Translations under genes and position numbers: made by a program
NCBI RefSeq assembly: GCF_047219225.1
Contig: NZ_CP178208.1
Location: forward strand, 1,054,001-1,118,000
Reading direction: 5' to 3'
DNA: 64,000 bases
Source: IMCC45349 sp047219225
Lineage (GTDB): Bacteria > Bacteroidota > Bacteroidia > Flavobacteriales > Flavobacteriaceae
The notes under the pieces: model-generated
The model's database searches: none
What the model was told of the DNA's origin: nothing
What the model saw: the letters and a program-made list of their open reading frames with translations, nothing else
Part shown: positions 35,367 through 43,765 of the stretch, piece after piece
Position numbering within the stretch: the first letter of the stretch is position 1
How the letters are laid out: each line of letters opens with the position of its first letter

Positions 35367-36659
35367 ATGAAATATCATCCAATAAATAACCAATTATTTA
35401 TAAAGAACAGAGCGAAGTTTACAGCACAAATGAAATCAAAATCGATTGCTGTATTTAATTCTAACGATGTTTTTACAACTGGAGCAGATACTGCATTACC
35501 TTTTCATCAACATAGAGATATATTTTACTTAAGTGGAGCAGATCAAGAAGAGAGTATTTTAGTATTATTTCCTGATGCTTTAAATCCTAAGCACAGAGAG
35601 ATTCTTTTTGTTAGAGAAACTAATGAGCACATTGCTATTTGGGAAGGTGCCAAATTAACAAAAGAGCAAGCTACTGCAACCTCTGGAATTGAAACTATTT
35701 ATTGGTTAAGCGATTTTGATAAGATATTTTTTGACTTAATGACTGAAGCTGAAACTGTTTATTTTAATACAAACGAACATTACAGACAAGCTGTAGTTAT
35801 GGAAACACGTGAGGATCGTTTTATTAAAATGGTAAAAGACAAGTTTCCTGCACATAACTGGGCTAAAAGCTACCCAATAATGCAAAGCATTAGAGGCGTT
35901 AAAGAGCAAGAGGAAATTGATTTATTACAAACTGCTTGTGATATAACCGAAAAAGGCTTCAGACGTATTTTAAGTTTTGTAAAACCAGGTGTTATGGAAT
36001 ATGAAATTGAAGCAGAATATATGCATGAATTTTTACGTAACCGCTCCAAAGGGTTTGCTTATACTCCAATTGTTGGTTCTGGATATAATGCTTGTGTATT
36101 ACATTACATTGAAAATAATCAGGTTTGTAATGATGGAGATATGTTGCTTATGGATGTTGGTGCCGAATACGCAAACTATAGTAGTGACATGACACGTACA
36201 ATTCCTGTAAATGGTCGTTTTACAGATAGGCAACGTGCCATATACAATGCCGTAAACAGAGTAAAAGACGAGGCTACAAAAATGTTAGTTCCTGGAACCA
36301 TTTGGGCAGATTATCATGTTGAAGTTGGTAAAATTATGACATCAGAACTTTTAGGATTAGGTTTAATTGATAAAGCCGACGTGCAAAATGAAGATCCTAA
36401 TTGGCCAGCATATAAAAAGTATTTTATGCATGGTACTTCTCATCACATGGGATTAGACACACATGATTATGGTGCATTAAAAACACCTATGACAGCAGGT
36501 ATGGTATTTACCGTTGAACCAGGTATTTATATTCCAAAAGAGAACATGGGAATTAGATTAGAAGACGATGTGGTTATTCAAGAAAATGGCGAACCATTTA
36601 ACTTAATGCGTAACATACCTATTCTTCCTGAAGAAATTGAAGATTTGATGAATAGTTAA
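35367..36659 (+). CDS. pepP: Xaa-Pro aminopeptidase (M24B family)
   Basis: 430 residues, cytosolic (no signal peptide). An N-terminal aminopeptidase P domain (about 5-150; FHQHRDIFYLSGADQEES) precedes the pita-bread catalytic domain with all five metal ligands: Asp in MDVGAEY, Asp in SSDMTRT, His in HGTSHHMGLDTHD, Glu in FTVEPGIYI and Glu in GIRLEDDVV. It removes N-terminal residues preceding proline, with two Mn ions. A methyltransferase gene follows after 32 nt and may be co-transcribed. Confidence 0.94.
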   Translation: MKYHPINNQLFIKNRAKFTAQMKSKSIAVFNSNDVFTTGADTALPFHQHRDIFYLSGADQEESILVLFPDALNPKHREILFVRETNEHIAIWEGAKLTKEQATATSGIETIYWLSDFDKIFFDLMTEAETVYFNTNEHYRQAVVMETREDRFIKMVKDKFPAHNWAKSYPIMQSIRGVKEQEEIDLLQTACDITEKGFRRILSFVKPGVMEYEIEAEYMHEFLRNRSKGFAYTPIVGSGYNACVLHYIENNQVCNDGDMLLMDVGAEYANYSSDMTRTIPVNGRFTDRQRAIYNAVNRVKDEATKMLVPGTIWADYHVEVGKIMTSELLGLGLIDKADVQNEDPNWPAYKKYFMHGTSHHMGLDTHDYGALKTPMTAGMVFTVEPGIYIPKENMGIRLEDDVVIQENGEPFNLMRNIPILPEEIEDLMNS

Positions 36660-36691
36660 TATTCTTATTCAGTATTAATAACTCCATCAAA

Positions 36692-37405
36692 ATGAAAGAA
36701 ATTTACGAAGCTCAATTTGTCGAAAATTTATTTGACAAAATGAGTAGTTCGTATTCTAAAATGAACTGTATAACTTCGTTTGGGTTTAGTGAGCGATGGA
36801 GACGTCAATGCGTTAATGAAATCAATATAGAAAAAGGAAAAACGGTAGTTGATTTAATGACTGGAATGGGTGAATGTTGGAAACCAATTTTAAAATATTC
36901 CGACACTAAATCTAAATTAATAGGTCTTGATTTTTCCTCAGAAATGATACATCATGCTGAAAAAAGAAAAGAAAAATTCAAAAACTCATCCATAAGCATC
37001 TTAAAAGAAAATGTATTTAACAATTCTATAAAAAGTGAAACTGCTGATTATGTAATATCTGGTTTTGGCTTAAAAACATTTAATGACAAACAGTTAAAAG
37101 ACTTAGCAATTGAAATCAACAGAATACTAAAACCTGATGGTCAATTTTCATTAATAGATGTGTCTGTCCCAAAAAACAAGCTACTTAAGTTCTTTTTTAT
37201 GTTTTATTTAAAAAGAGTTATTCCGTTAATTGGAAAATTATTTCTGGGTAACCCTGAAACTTATAAAATGCTAGGGATTTACACCCAAAAATATAAGAAT
37301 TCAAAAAACCTCTATCATATATTTAAAGAAGCAAATTTTAAAATAGAATACATTGAATATTTCTTTGGTTGTGCAACAGGAATAAAAGGTATAAAAAGAC
37401 ATTAA
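36692..37405 (+). CDS. Class I SAM-dependent methyltransferase, UbiE/COQ5-like
   Basis: 237 residues. The SAM motif I is VVDLMTGMGECW (about 49-60), followed by an acidic end of beta-2 (LIGLDFSSEMI), post-I ADYVISGFGLKTFND and motif III ILKPDGQFSLID. The N-terminus (VENLFDKMSSSYSKMN) is like menaquinone/ubiquinone C-methyltransferases. It has LMTGMGE where UbiE has L-D-x-A-x-G-T-G, so it is likely a paralogue with a different substrate rather than the menaquinone enzyme. It follows pepP by 32 nt and ends at a terminator. Confidence 0.8.
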   Translation: MKEIYEAQFVENLFDKMSSSYSKMNCITSFGFSERWRRQCVNEINIEKGKTVVDLMTGMGECWKPILKYSDTKSKLIGLDFSSEMIHHAEKRKEKFKNSSISILKENVFNNSIKSETADYVISGFGLKTFNDKQLKDLAIEINRILKPDGQFSLIDVSVPKNKLLKFFFMFYLKRVIPLIGKLFLGNPETYKMLGIYTQKYKNSKNLYHIFKEANFKIEYIEYFFGCATGIKGIKRH

Positions 37406-37432
37406 AAAAAGGCTGCCATATGGCAGCCTTTT
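37403..37432. terminator. Bidirectional terminator
   Basis: The palindrome GGCTGCCAT/ATGGCAGCC is flanked by A7 and T4 runs. It lies between the convergent methyltransferase and aspartate kinase genes and overlaps the methyltransferase stop codon by its A-run. Confidence 0.9.
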
Positions 37433-37449
37433 AAACACACAAATTATAA

Positions 37450-38769
37450 CTAGGAAACGAGCTTAAAAACATATCTCTGTAAATTTTTAAGCGTCGTTAC
37501 CTTTTCACTAGTTGGCACTAATAACGATATGTTGTTATTACTACCTCCATATGATATCATTCTAATTTTCACATCCTTTAAAACTTGAAAAAGCTTAAAA
37601 GTATCTTCATGATGTACAATAGAATGACCTACTAAACAAACTATACTTTGATTTTTATCTACTTCAATTACTGCAAACTTCTCTAACTCCTTTACTATCA
37701 TATCAAGACTACTATCATCATCAATTGTTAATGACACAGCTACCTCTGAGGTTGTAATCATGTCAATGGCTGTCTCATATGTTTCAAATACATCAAAAAC
37801 CTTTTTTAAAAACCCATGTGCTTGTAACATTCTTGCTGACTTTATTTTTATTGCTGTAATATTATCTTTTGCGGCAATTGCTTTTATTCCACTTTCAAAA
37901 GCATTGGCATCAATTAATGTCCCATAAGCTTCTGGACACATTGTATTTTTTAATCGTACAGGAATACTATCTTGTCTAACTGGAGTTACTGTTTGAGGAT
38001 GTAAAATTTTTGCTCCAAAATAAGCTAACTCAGCAGCTTCATCATACGATAAATTAGAAATTGGTGATGTATACTCAACATATCTTGGATCATTATTATG
38101 CATACCATCAATATCTGTCCAAATTTGTACTTCTTTAGCATTTATTGCTGCTCCAATTAACGTAGCTGTATAATCACTTCCTCCTCGTTGTAAATTTGAC
38201 ACTTGACCATTTTCATCTAAACAAATAAAACCTTGAGTTATATAAATATCTGACCTACTCTTAGTTTCCATTAACGCTTGTAAATGCTTCTTGATATAGA
38301 AAAAATCTGGTTCTTTTGTTTTATCAATTCGCATAAAATCTAAAGCAGGCAACAAAGCAACTTTAATGTTTTCTTGCTCTAATAAGCATGTAAAAAGAAA
38401 TGTAGACAATAACTCTCCTTGAGCTAAAATTTCATTTCTTAACAAATGAGAATAGCTTTTATAAGTGCTTTGCAACAAGAAATTGAACACTTCATTAACA
38501 TATGCCTTAGCCTTTATACTTAAAGATTGATTTATTAATAAGCCTTCAATCGTTTCACTATAGGTTTCATGTAAACGATTTATAGATTCAATAGCTTTGT
38601 TAGTTTCTGAATACTGAATACTATCTGCTATAGCAATTAGCATATTTGTAGTTCCTGACATGGCAGATAACACCACAACTTTTGGTTGTCCATCATCAAC
38701 AACCTCCTTTACATGAAGCATATTTTTAACAGAACCTACAGAAGTACCTCCAAACTTTAAAACTTTCAT
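37450..38769 (-). CDS. lysC: Aspartate kinase (monofunctional)
   Basis: 439 residues. Catalytic elements are KFGGTSVG at the start, the GGSDYTATLIGAA nucleotide/Asp-binding segment and WTDIDGM. C-terminal ACT domains (about 290-439) include ITTSEVAVSLTID, so allosteric control is expected. It phosphorylates aspartate, the first step to lysine, methionine and threonine. In Bacteroidota a separate bifunctional ThrA often co-exists, so this is likely the lysine/methionine-branch enzyme. It is divergent from an ACT-like regulator candidate and carries its own promoter box at 38787-38794. Confidence 0.93.
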   Translation of the reverse strand: MKVLKFGGTSVGSVKNMLHVKEVVDDGQPKVVVLSAMSGTTNMLIAIADSIQYSETNKAIESINRLHETYSETIEGLLINQSLSIKAKAYVNEVFNFLLQSTYKSYSHLLRNEILAQGELLSTFLFTCLLEQENIKVALLPALDFMRIDKTKEPDFFYIKKHLQALMETKSRSDIYITQGFICLDENGQVSNLQRGGSDYTATLIGAAINAKEVQIWTDIDGMHNNDPRYVEYTSPISNLSYDEAAELAYFGAKILHPQTVTPVRQDSIPVRLKNTMCPEAYGTLIDANAFESGIKAIAAKDNITAIKIKSARMLQAHGFLKKVFDVFETYETAIDMITTSEVAVSLTIDDDSSLDMIVKELEKFAVIEVDKNQSIVCLVGHSIVHHEDTFKLFQVLKDVKIRMISYGGSNNNISLLVPTSEKVTTLKNLQRYVFKLVS

Positions 38770-38786
38770 TCTCTATCATTTTTAAA

Positions 38787-38794
38787 CAAAACTA
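38787..38794 (-). promoter_or_regulatory. Promoter -7 box (TAGTTTTG) of lysC
   Basis: An exact box 17 nt before the lysC ATG on the minus strand. Confidence 0.5.
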
Positions 38795-38836
38795 TACTTA
38801 GTTAGTTGTTACTAATTATTTAATTAAAAAATAGTT

Positions 38837-38844
38837 TACTTTTG
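38837..38844 (+). promoter_or_regulatory. Promoter -7 box (TACTTTTG) of the ACT-like gene
   Basis: An exact box 22 nt before the ATG at 38867; it lies back-to-back with the lysC box in a 97-bp gap. Confidence 0.5.
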
Positions 38845-38866
38845 CACAAACTGTTAATTATTTAAC

Positions 38867-39523
38867 ATGAAGACTATAACTAATTGTGTTGAAGATATAT
38901 TAATATCTCAACCATATCTTGAAGAAGCACTTTCGAAAAAAATAATAAACTATAGTGCATTAGCAGAGGAATTACAACGCCCAATAAGTAAAATGTTAAG
39001 GAAAGATGTTAAAGCTGGAGCTATTATGATGGCTCTAAGACGCTACAAATTACCTACGCATATTTCGCATTCAATTAAGATGAAGAAATTGCTACAAAAT
39101 CTTGGAGATATAACAGTTAGATCTAACCTAACAGATTTCACAATAAAGAATTCTGAAACCTTAATCAATAATCATTTAAAAGTACTTGAAGCTTTAAAAA
39201 AACAACCCAATCAGTTTTATACATTTACAAGAGGTATTCATGAAAGTAATATGATTTTATCTAGTAGTCTATCGAGTAGCATTTCAAAGTTTTTGAAAGA
39301 TGAAATTTGTATTGCTAAACAGGACAACCTTTCTGCAATTACCATTAATCTACCTAAAGGAAACTCAAAAGTATCAGGATTATACTATCATTTTTTTAAA
39401 CGTTTAGCCTGGGAAGGCGTAGCACTTTATGAAGTAATTTCTACCACTAATGAGTTTACAGTCCTTGTTGAAGATGATTATGTAGATAAAGCATTTACAG
39501 CAATGAAACGCTTTAAATCATAA
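38867..39523 (+). CDS. Putative ACT-domain-type regulator divergent from aspartate kinase
   Basis: 218 residues, cytosolic. The first 65 residues look helical and DNA-binding-like (INYSALAEELQRPISKMLRKDVKAGAIMMALRRY, a winged-helix-like pattern with a basic turn). The C-terminal part has two weak betaalphabetabeta-betaalphabeta segments; the last one (SGLYYHFFKRLAWEGVALYEVISTTNEFTVLVEDDYVDKAFTAM) has the sequence rhythm of an aspartokinase ACT domain. Homologues in Bacteroidota often carry the name aspartate kinase although no kinase domain is present. An amino-acid-responsive regulator of lysC is a reasonable guess from position. Confidence 0.6.
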   Translation: MKTITNCVEDILISQPYLEEALSKKIINYSALAEELQRPISKMLRKDVKAGAIMMALRRYKLPTHISHSIKMKKLLQNLGDITVRSNLTDFTIKNSETLINNHLKVLEALKKQPNQFYTFTRGIHESNMILSSSLSSSISKFLKDEICIAKQDNLSAITINLPKGNSKVSGLYYHFFKRLAWEGVALYEVISTTNEFTVLVEDDYVDKAFTAMKRFKS

Positions 39524-39525
39524 AA

Positions 39526-39549
39526 AAAGTGAGCATTTCTGCTCACTTT
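39526..39549. terminator. Bidirectional terminator
   Basis: The arms AAAGTGAGCA / TGCTCACTTT have loop TTTC and are flanked by A and T runs. It lies between the ACT-like gene and the convergent cupredoxin-like gene. Confidence 0.9.
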
Positions 39550-39572
39550 AAAAACTAACTATATTAACTTAA

Positions 39573-39941
39573 CTACTTAACAATTAAGGTATATTGTGGT
39601 GTATTATTGAAAGGGCAAAAATATTTATAAGTTCCTTTCTTTAATGTTACTGCTTTAGAAGATTCTGTTTTTCCGTGTTTTACCATTTTAGAAACATATG
39701 CATCAGCTATATGATTTTTAGCATCTGAGCCATCTTTTCCAGCTTCGATTAATACTAAACCTACTTCAGGTGCAGCATTATTATTAGTTACTTCAAATAC
39801 ATATGTACCTTCAGTTAATGTTAATGCCTTTTGTGTGAACTCACCTTTAGTTTGCTCAAAACTTACTGTTTTTACTTCTTGTGCATTTGCTGAAATTTGG
39901 ATACCAACAAATAACATTACGATTGCTATTACTTTTTTCAT
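39573..39941 (-). CDS. Secreted cupredoxin-like protein
   Basis: 122 residues with signal peptide (MKKVIAIVMLFVGIQISANA). A Greek-key type beta domain of about 95 residues ends in GTYKYFCPFNNTPQYTLIVK. In plastocyanin-like proteins the equivalent region is C-P-x-H-x3-GM; here the Cys is present but the His and Met ligands are absent, so a type 1 copper site is doubtful. It is the last of a three-gene unit with an AhpD-like protein and a tiny Cys-rich protein; the gap to the AhpD-like gene is 28 nt. Confidence 0.72.
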   Translation of the reverse strand: MKKVIAIVMLFVGIQISANAQEVKTVSFEQTKGEFTQKALTLTEGTYVFEVTNNNAAPEVGLVLIEAGKDGSDAKNHIADAYVSKMVKHGKTESSKAVTLKKGTYKYFCPFNNTPQYTLIVK

Positions 39942-39969
39942 GATTTAATTATTTATAGTTTATGATTAT

Positions 39970-40527
39970 TTAGTTTAATACTGAAAATTGTCCTGATTTT
40001 ACTTCTGGAAAATCAATTTCAGTTTCGGCAATATGATTGACATAGTTAGTAAGTGTATTTGATACTACATTTAAAACTATTTCTAAGATATCACCATCAT
40101 TATATCCTGCTGCTTTTACTGCATTAATTGCTTCGGTTGATACTTGTCCTCTATTTTTTGTAACTTCTTTAGCAAACTGTAATCCTGCTTGCACTTTTGT
40201 ATCTCCAGAAATTCCCTGTCTGCTTAACTCTGTTTGTTCGTCACTTAATCCATTCATTTTACCAATAGCAGTATGTGCCGACAAACAATAATTACATGCG
40301 TTTTCTTCTCCAATAGCTAAAGCTAATTGCTCCCTAAACTTGTTACTAAAGTTTCCACTAGCTGTTAATTCTCCTAGACTTAGATAAGATTTTAAAGTTG
40401 CTGGAGAATTTCCAAACACTTTAATTAAGTTTGGAATAAAACCAAGCTTTTTATTTACTGCATTAAATAATTCTTTTGCTTCTCCTGTTGTAGTTTCTGG
40501 ATTTAATGTTTCAATTCTTGTATTCAT
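39970..40527 (-). CDS. Carboxymuconolactone decarboxylase/AhpD-like protein
   Basis: 185 residues. The AhpD core motif reads REQLALAIGEENACNYCLSAHT, with the CxxC pair followed by His (about residues 78-85), typical of alkylhydroperoxidase-type thiol catalysts. The N-terminus (GEAKELFNAVNKKLGFIPNLIKVFGNSPATLKSYLSLGE) matches the CMD family. It probably acts in the cytosol in peroxide or thiol detoxification. It stands between the cupredoxin-like and the tiny Cys-rich genes, under a nearby AraC regulator, so an oxidative or chemical stress response is likely. Confidence 0.88.
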   Translation of the reverse strand: MNTRIETLNPETTTGEAKELFNAVNKKLGFIPNLIKVFGNSPATLKSYLSLGELTASGNFSNKFREQLALAIGEENACNYCLSAHTAIGKMNGLSDEQTELSRQGISGDTKVQAGLQFAKEVTKNRGQVSTEAINAVKAAGYNDGDILEIVLNVVSNTLTNYVNHIAETEIDFPEVKSGQFSVLN

Positions 40528-40539
40528 AATTTCAATTTT

Positions 40540-40653
40540 TTAGTTGTTATTTTCTGTTTTACATGTACATATTTCGCGTTCTGGAAATTGTTCATCATAT
40601 TCTTGATAACCCCAACAATTAGGGCATTGTGTATTTTGAATTGTTGCTTTCAT
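40540..40653 (-). CDS. Small four-cysteine protein (37 aa)
   Basis: Read on the minus strand, ATG at 40653 to TAA at 40540. The protein MKATIQNTQCPNCWGYQEYD... has Cys10, Cys13, Cys29 and Cys31 (CPNCWGY and CTC), a zinc-ribbon or metal-binding-like pattern. It ends 12 nt before the AhpD-like start codon and is probably first in that operon. A near-consensus promoter box (CATATTTG, one mismatch) is at 40674-40681. The reading frame, cysteine pairs and tight spacing support it; I do not recognise a named family. Confidence 0.65.
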   Translation of the reverse strand: MKATIQNTQCPNCWGYQEYDEQFPEREICTCKTENNN

Positions 40654-40736
40654 AATGCGTTGCTTTAATTACAATGCAAATATGCAACAGGAAGTAAAGT
40701 GAGAAAATGGACAAAAGTTCCTAAGGTTTGGACTTT

Positions 40737-41582
40737 CTAGTTTTTGTAGTCTTTTTTGAACTTTAGTGGCGATTTTTGAGTCGCTTTTGTATAAAATCTG
40801 GTAAAATAAGAAGGATCGTTAAAACCTAAATCGTAAGCAATTTGCTTAATAGAATCGTCAGTATAAATTAATTTACGCTTCGCTTCAGTAATAATTCTAT
40901 TTTTTATAAAATCAGAAGGTGTTTGTACTCCTAGCTTTTGGAAATGCTTAGAAAGTGTTTTTGGAGACACGCCTAATCTTTCGGCATATAAAGTTACGGA
41001 ATGATGCTTTGTAAACAATTGCTCTACTAACAAACTAAAATCTTTAAACAATTTTGTTTCCTTATCATCTTTAATTATATGATTGTCTTTTTTTATTCTA
41101 ACCGAATGAATAATAAATTGTTTTAAGTACGCTTGTAACATGTCGTACTGTGCAGCACCTGAGTTATTAAATTCTTCAATTAAATTTTCAAGAATAAACT
41201 CAAGTTTTACAACATCTTTTTCGCAAGGAGATACATAAGGTGTTTCATAAATATTATTAAATAAAACACCATTACAAGATACTTCTTTATCATGCACTTG
41301 AATACAGTAAAAATCTCTCACAAATGTTAACTTATAAGCCTCCTTTACTTTTTCTGTATCAACCGAAAACATTTGTCCTGGAGACAAAAAGAACAATACA
41401 TTATCATTAAAAGAATAATTATTAAAGTCTATTTTATAATTACCCTTTCCTTCTTTAATCCAATAAATTGTATAAGATTCAACTTGTTCAGATTTATTAA
41501 AAACACAAGCCTCATCAAACTTAATCACATTAAGAGAAAAAGTATCTTTAAAAGTATATGTTGAAGTATTTTTTACAGCCAT
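40737..41582 (-). CDS. AraC-family transcriptional regulator
   Basis: 281 residues. The N-terminal cupin-like sensor region (about 20-120: SYTIYWIKEGKGNYKIDFN) is followed by the AraC double HTH (about 185-280): VTLYAERLGVSPKTLSKHFQK and DDSIKQIAYDLGFNDPSYFTRFYTKATQKSPLKFKK. Its ATG and the brnQ stop share one base, so it is co-transcribed with the transporter. The likely targets are brnQ-araC itself or the small-Cys/AhpD/cupredoxin operon that starts 83 nt downstream. Effector unknown. Confidence 0.9.
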   Translation of the reverse strand: MAVKNTSTYTFKDTFSLNVIKFDEACVFNKSEQVESYTIYWIKEGKGNYKIDFNNYSFNDNVLFFLSPGQMFSVDTEKVKEAYKLTFVRDFYCIQVHDKEVSCNGVLFNNIYETPYVSPCEKDVVKLEFILENLIEEFNNSGAAQYDMLQAYLKQFIIHSVRIKKDNHIIKDDKETKLFKDFSLLVEQLFTKHHSVTLYAERLGVSPKTLSKHFQKLGVQTPSDFIKNRIITEAKRKLIYTDDSIKQIAYDLGFNDPSYFTRFYTKATQKSPLKFKKDYKN

Positions 41583-42880
41583 TATGTGCTCTTAGTCGTA
41601 AATTGTTTATATACATTAACAACAACTAGAGTTATTATTGCTGGCAGTAACCATCCTAGACTATATTTTGCAAATGGGATGCTATTTTTTATTGTTTCTA
41701 AATCAACTTCAAAAGGCATAAACGCCAATACATCTGGCAAACTAAAGATGAAAGTTATAAGTATAACTAACTTAAAAACAATTGAACTTGCATACTTTTC
41801 TGGAAGTACATTTAAAAAAATTAATACTATTGTAATTGGATAAGTAAACATTAAAATTGGTAACGCTATTACAATTATGGAGTGAAAATCTAATTGTCCA
41901 ACTACAACACCAAAAACACAAGATACAACTGCAGTTATCACATAAACTTTTTGAGAATCCTTTATTAGCCCTTTAAAATAATCGGCCGTTCCTGCTATAA
42001 TTCCAACAGCAGTAGTAAAACAGGCTAACCCAATTAAAATACTTAATACTGTCTTACCAAATTCTCCTAATGCTGCGCTACTTATTCCTCTTAACAATGT
42101 GGCGCGTTGCATATCACTACTCAAATTTAAGTCTACATCTATTTGAGAACCATACAAAGCACCAACCGAAATTAATCCAGCATATATTACAAATAAACCT
42201 AAACCAGCAATAAATCCAGACTTCCTAATCAGGCTCTTTTTATCCTTAAAAGAAGCCTCTTTATTATAGTTTAATGAAACAATTAAAACTGCTCCAACCA
42301 CAACTGCTCCTATGGCATCAAAAGTTTGATAGCCTTCAAGAACACCACTAACTATTGCTGTTTCAAAAACAGTTTCATTAGGGATTAGTTGACTAGATGA
42401 CAATCCAATAACAATCACCAATAATAACGCTATTACTATTAAAGGCGTTAAAAATTTACCTATAAAATTTAATATTTTAGATCTATTAAGTACAAATACA
42501 AGAACCAACGCAAAATAAATGGTGCTTGTTAACAAAGGACTTGTACCAAACGTTGGGTGAATAGCAATTTCGTGTGTGGCAGCTGCAGTACGTGGTGAGG
42601 GTATTGCAATAGCAATTACATAAATAATAATGCAATAAAGTAAACTAAATAAAGGTGATACTTTTTTTGCAAAGTCAAACATTGTTCCTTGTAACTTAGC
42701 ATGCGCTAAAATTCCAAATATTGGAATTATTACAGCAGTTATTACAAATCCAATTGTTACTAGAAACCAATCTTCTCCTGCATTATAACCTAAAAGTGGA
42801 GGTAAAAGCAAGTTTCCTGCACCAAAAAACAATGAAAATAATGCAAAACTTATTACAAGTGTTTCTTTAGTTTTATTCAT
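41582..42880 (-). CDS. brnQ: Branched-chain amino acid carrier (BrnQ/LIVCS family)
   Basis: 432 residues with 12 predicted membrane helices. The N-terminus (ALFSLFFGAGNLLLPPLLGYNAG) is the conserved LIVCS signature, and GYQTFDAIGAVVVG follows the usual pattern in the middle. It imports leucine, isoleucine and valine with Na+ or H+ across the inner membrane. Its promoter box ends 4 nt before the ATG, so translation is probably leaderless, and that box shares its central TA with the promoter of the divergent hydrolase gene. Confidence 0.93.
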   Translation of the reverse strand: MNKTKETLVISFALFSLFFGAGNLLLPPLLGYNAGEDWFLVTIGFVITAVIIPIFGILAHAKLQGTMFDFAKKVSPLFSLLYCIIIYVIAIAIPSPRTAAATHEIAIHPTFGTSPLLTSTIYFALVLVFVLNRSKILNFIGKFLTPLIVIALLLVIVIGLSSSQLIPNETVFETAIVSGVLEGYQTFDAIGAVVVGAVLIVSLNYNKEASFKDKKSLIRKSGFIAGLGLFVIYAGLISVGALYGSQIDVDLNLSSDMQRATLLRGISSAALGEFGKTVLSILIGLACFTTAVGIIAGTADYFKGLIKDSQKVYVITAVVSCVFGVVVGQLDFHSIIVIALPILMFTYPITIVLIFLNVLPEKYASSIVFKLVILITFIFSLPDVLAFMPFEVDLETIKNSIPFAKYSLGWLLPAIITLVVVNVYKQFTTKST

Positions 42881-42884
42881 GTTA

Positions 42885-42898
42885 CAAAATTATCTTTG
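42885..42898. promoter_or_regulatory. Symmetric divergent promoter CAAAATTATCTTTG
   Basis: Two Bacteroidetes -7 boxes, TAATTTTG on the minus strand (42885-42892, for brnQ) and TATCTTTG on the plus strand (42891-42898, for the alpha/beta hydrolase), share the central TA. RNA polymerase could use only one direction at a time. Confidence 0.55.
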
Positions 42899-42920
42899 CA
42901 CAAGATAATAGTTTTTAAGA

Positions 42921-43706
42921 ATGTCTAATTTTATTACGCACAAAAACACTAAAATACATTTTACTGATAAAGGTAAAGGTTCGGCTGTTATTTTACTTCA
43001 TGGTTTTTTAGAAAACCTTAGTATGTGGAACAATCTAACACCACACTTAATAAAAAAAAATAGAGTTATTGCTATAGATTTATTAGGACACGGAAAAACC
43101 GAATGCTTAGGTTATATACATTCTATGGAACTTATGGCTGAATGTGTAAATGCTGTTATTAAACACTTAAAAATTAGAAAATATAGTTTTATTGGCCATT
43201 CAATGGGAGGCTATGTTGCTCTTGCCTATGCCGAAGCTTACCCAGACAATATTAAAGGACTTTGCTTAATGAACTCTACAACAAAAGCAGATACTCCTGA
43301 AAAAAAACTAAATAGAGATAGAGCAATAATAGCTGTTAAAGATAATTACAAACTCTTTGTTAGATTATCTATTTCAAATTTATTTAGACCAAAAAACAGA
43401 AGTCTTTTTAAAGAAGAAATTAAAATGGTAAAAAAAGAAGCCTTAAAAACTCCTCTTCAAGGTATAGTAGCTGCATTAGAAGGAATGAAAATTAGAGAAG
43501 ATAGAGAAGTGCTTTTACATTTTTCTCCTTATAAGAAAATGATGATACTTGGTAAAAAAGATCCTATTTTAAACTATAATTCTTTGATAGAACAAGCAAA
43601 AGGAACAGATGTGAAAATTGTTGAATTACCTGATGGTCACATGAGTCATATTGAAAATTCGACAGATTTAACTTACAATATAATGCGTTTCATCGAAAAT
43701 ATATAG
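42921..43706 (+). CDS. Alpha/beta hydrolase
   Basis: 261 residues, cytosolic. The classic fold elements are HGFLENLSMWNNL (oxyanion), nucleophile elbow GHSMGGYVAL (Ser about 95), acid region LGKKDPILN and final His in ELPDGHMSHIEN. It is in the broad esterase/lactonase/MenH-like group; the substrate cannot be told. It is divergently transcribed from brnQ through a shared promoter element. Confidence 0.9.
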   Translation: MSNFITHKNTKIHFTDKGKGSAVILLHGFLENLSMWNNLTPHLIKKNRVIAIDLLGHGKTECLGYIHSMELMAECVNAVIKHLKIRKYSFIGHSMGGYVALAYAEAYPDNIKGLCLMNSTTKADTPEKKLNRDRAIIAVKDNYKLFVRLSISNLFRPKNRSLFKEEIKMVKKEALKTPLQGIVAALEGMKIREDREVLLHFSPYKKMMILGKKDPILNYNSLIEQAKGTDVKIVELPDGHMSHIENSTDLTYNIMRFIENI

Positions 43707-43765
43707 TATTTTAACGTTTTTAGTTGATTTTTTATTTAAGTTTATAGAGCCTAAATGACCTACTT

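Noticed and set aside
37450..38769. Lysine riboswitch before lysC
   Set aside because: Only about 10-15 nt of leader fit between the promoter box and the ATG, too short for the known aptamer.
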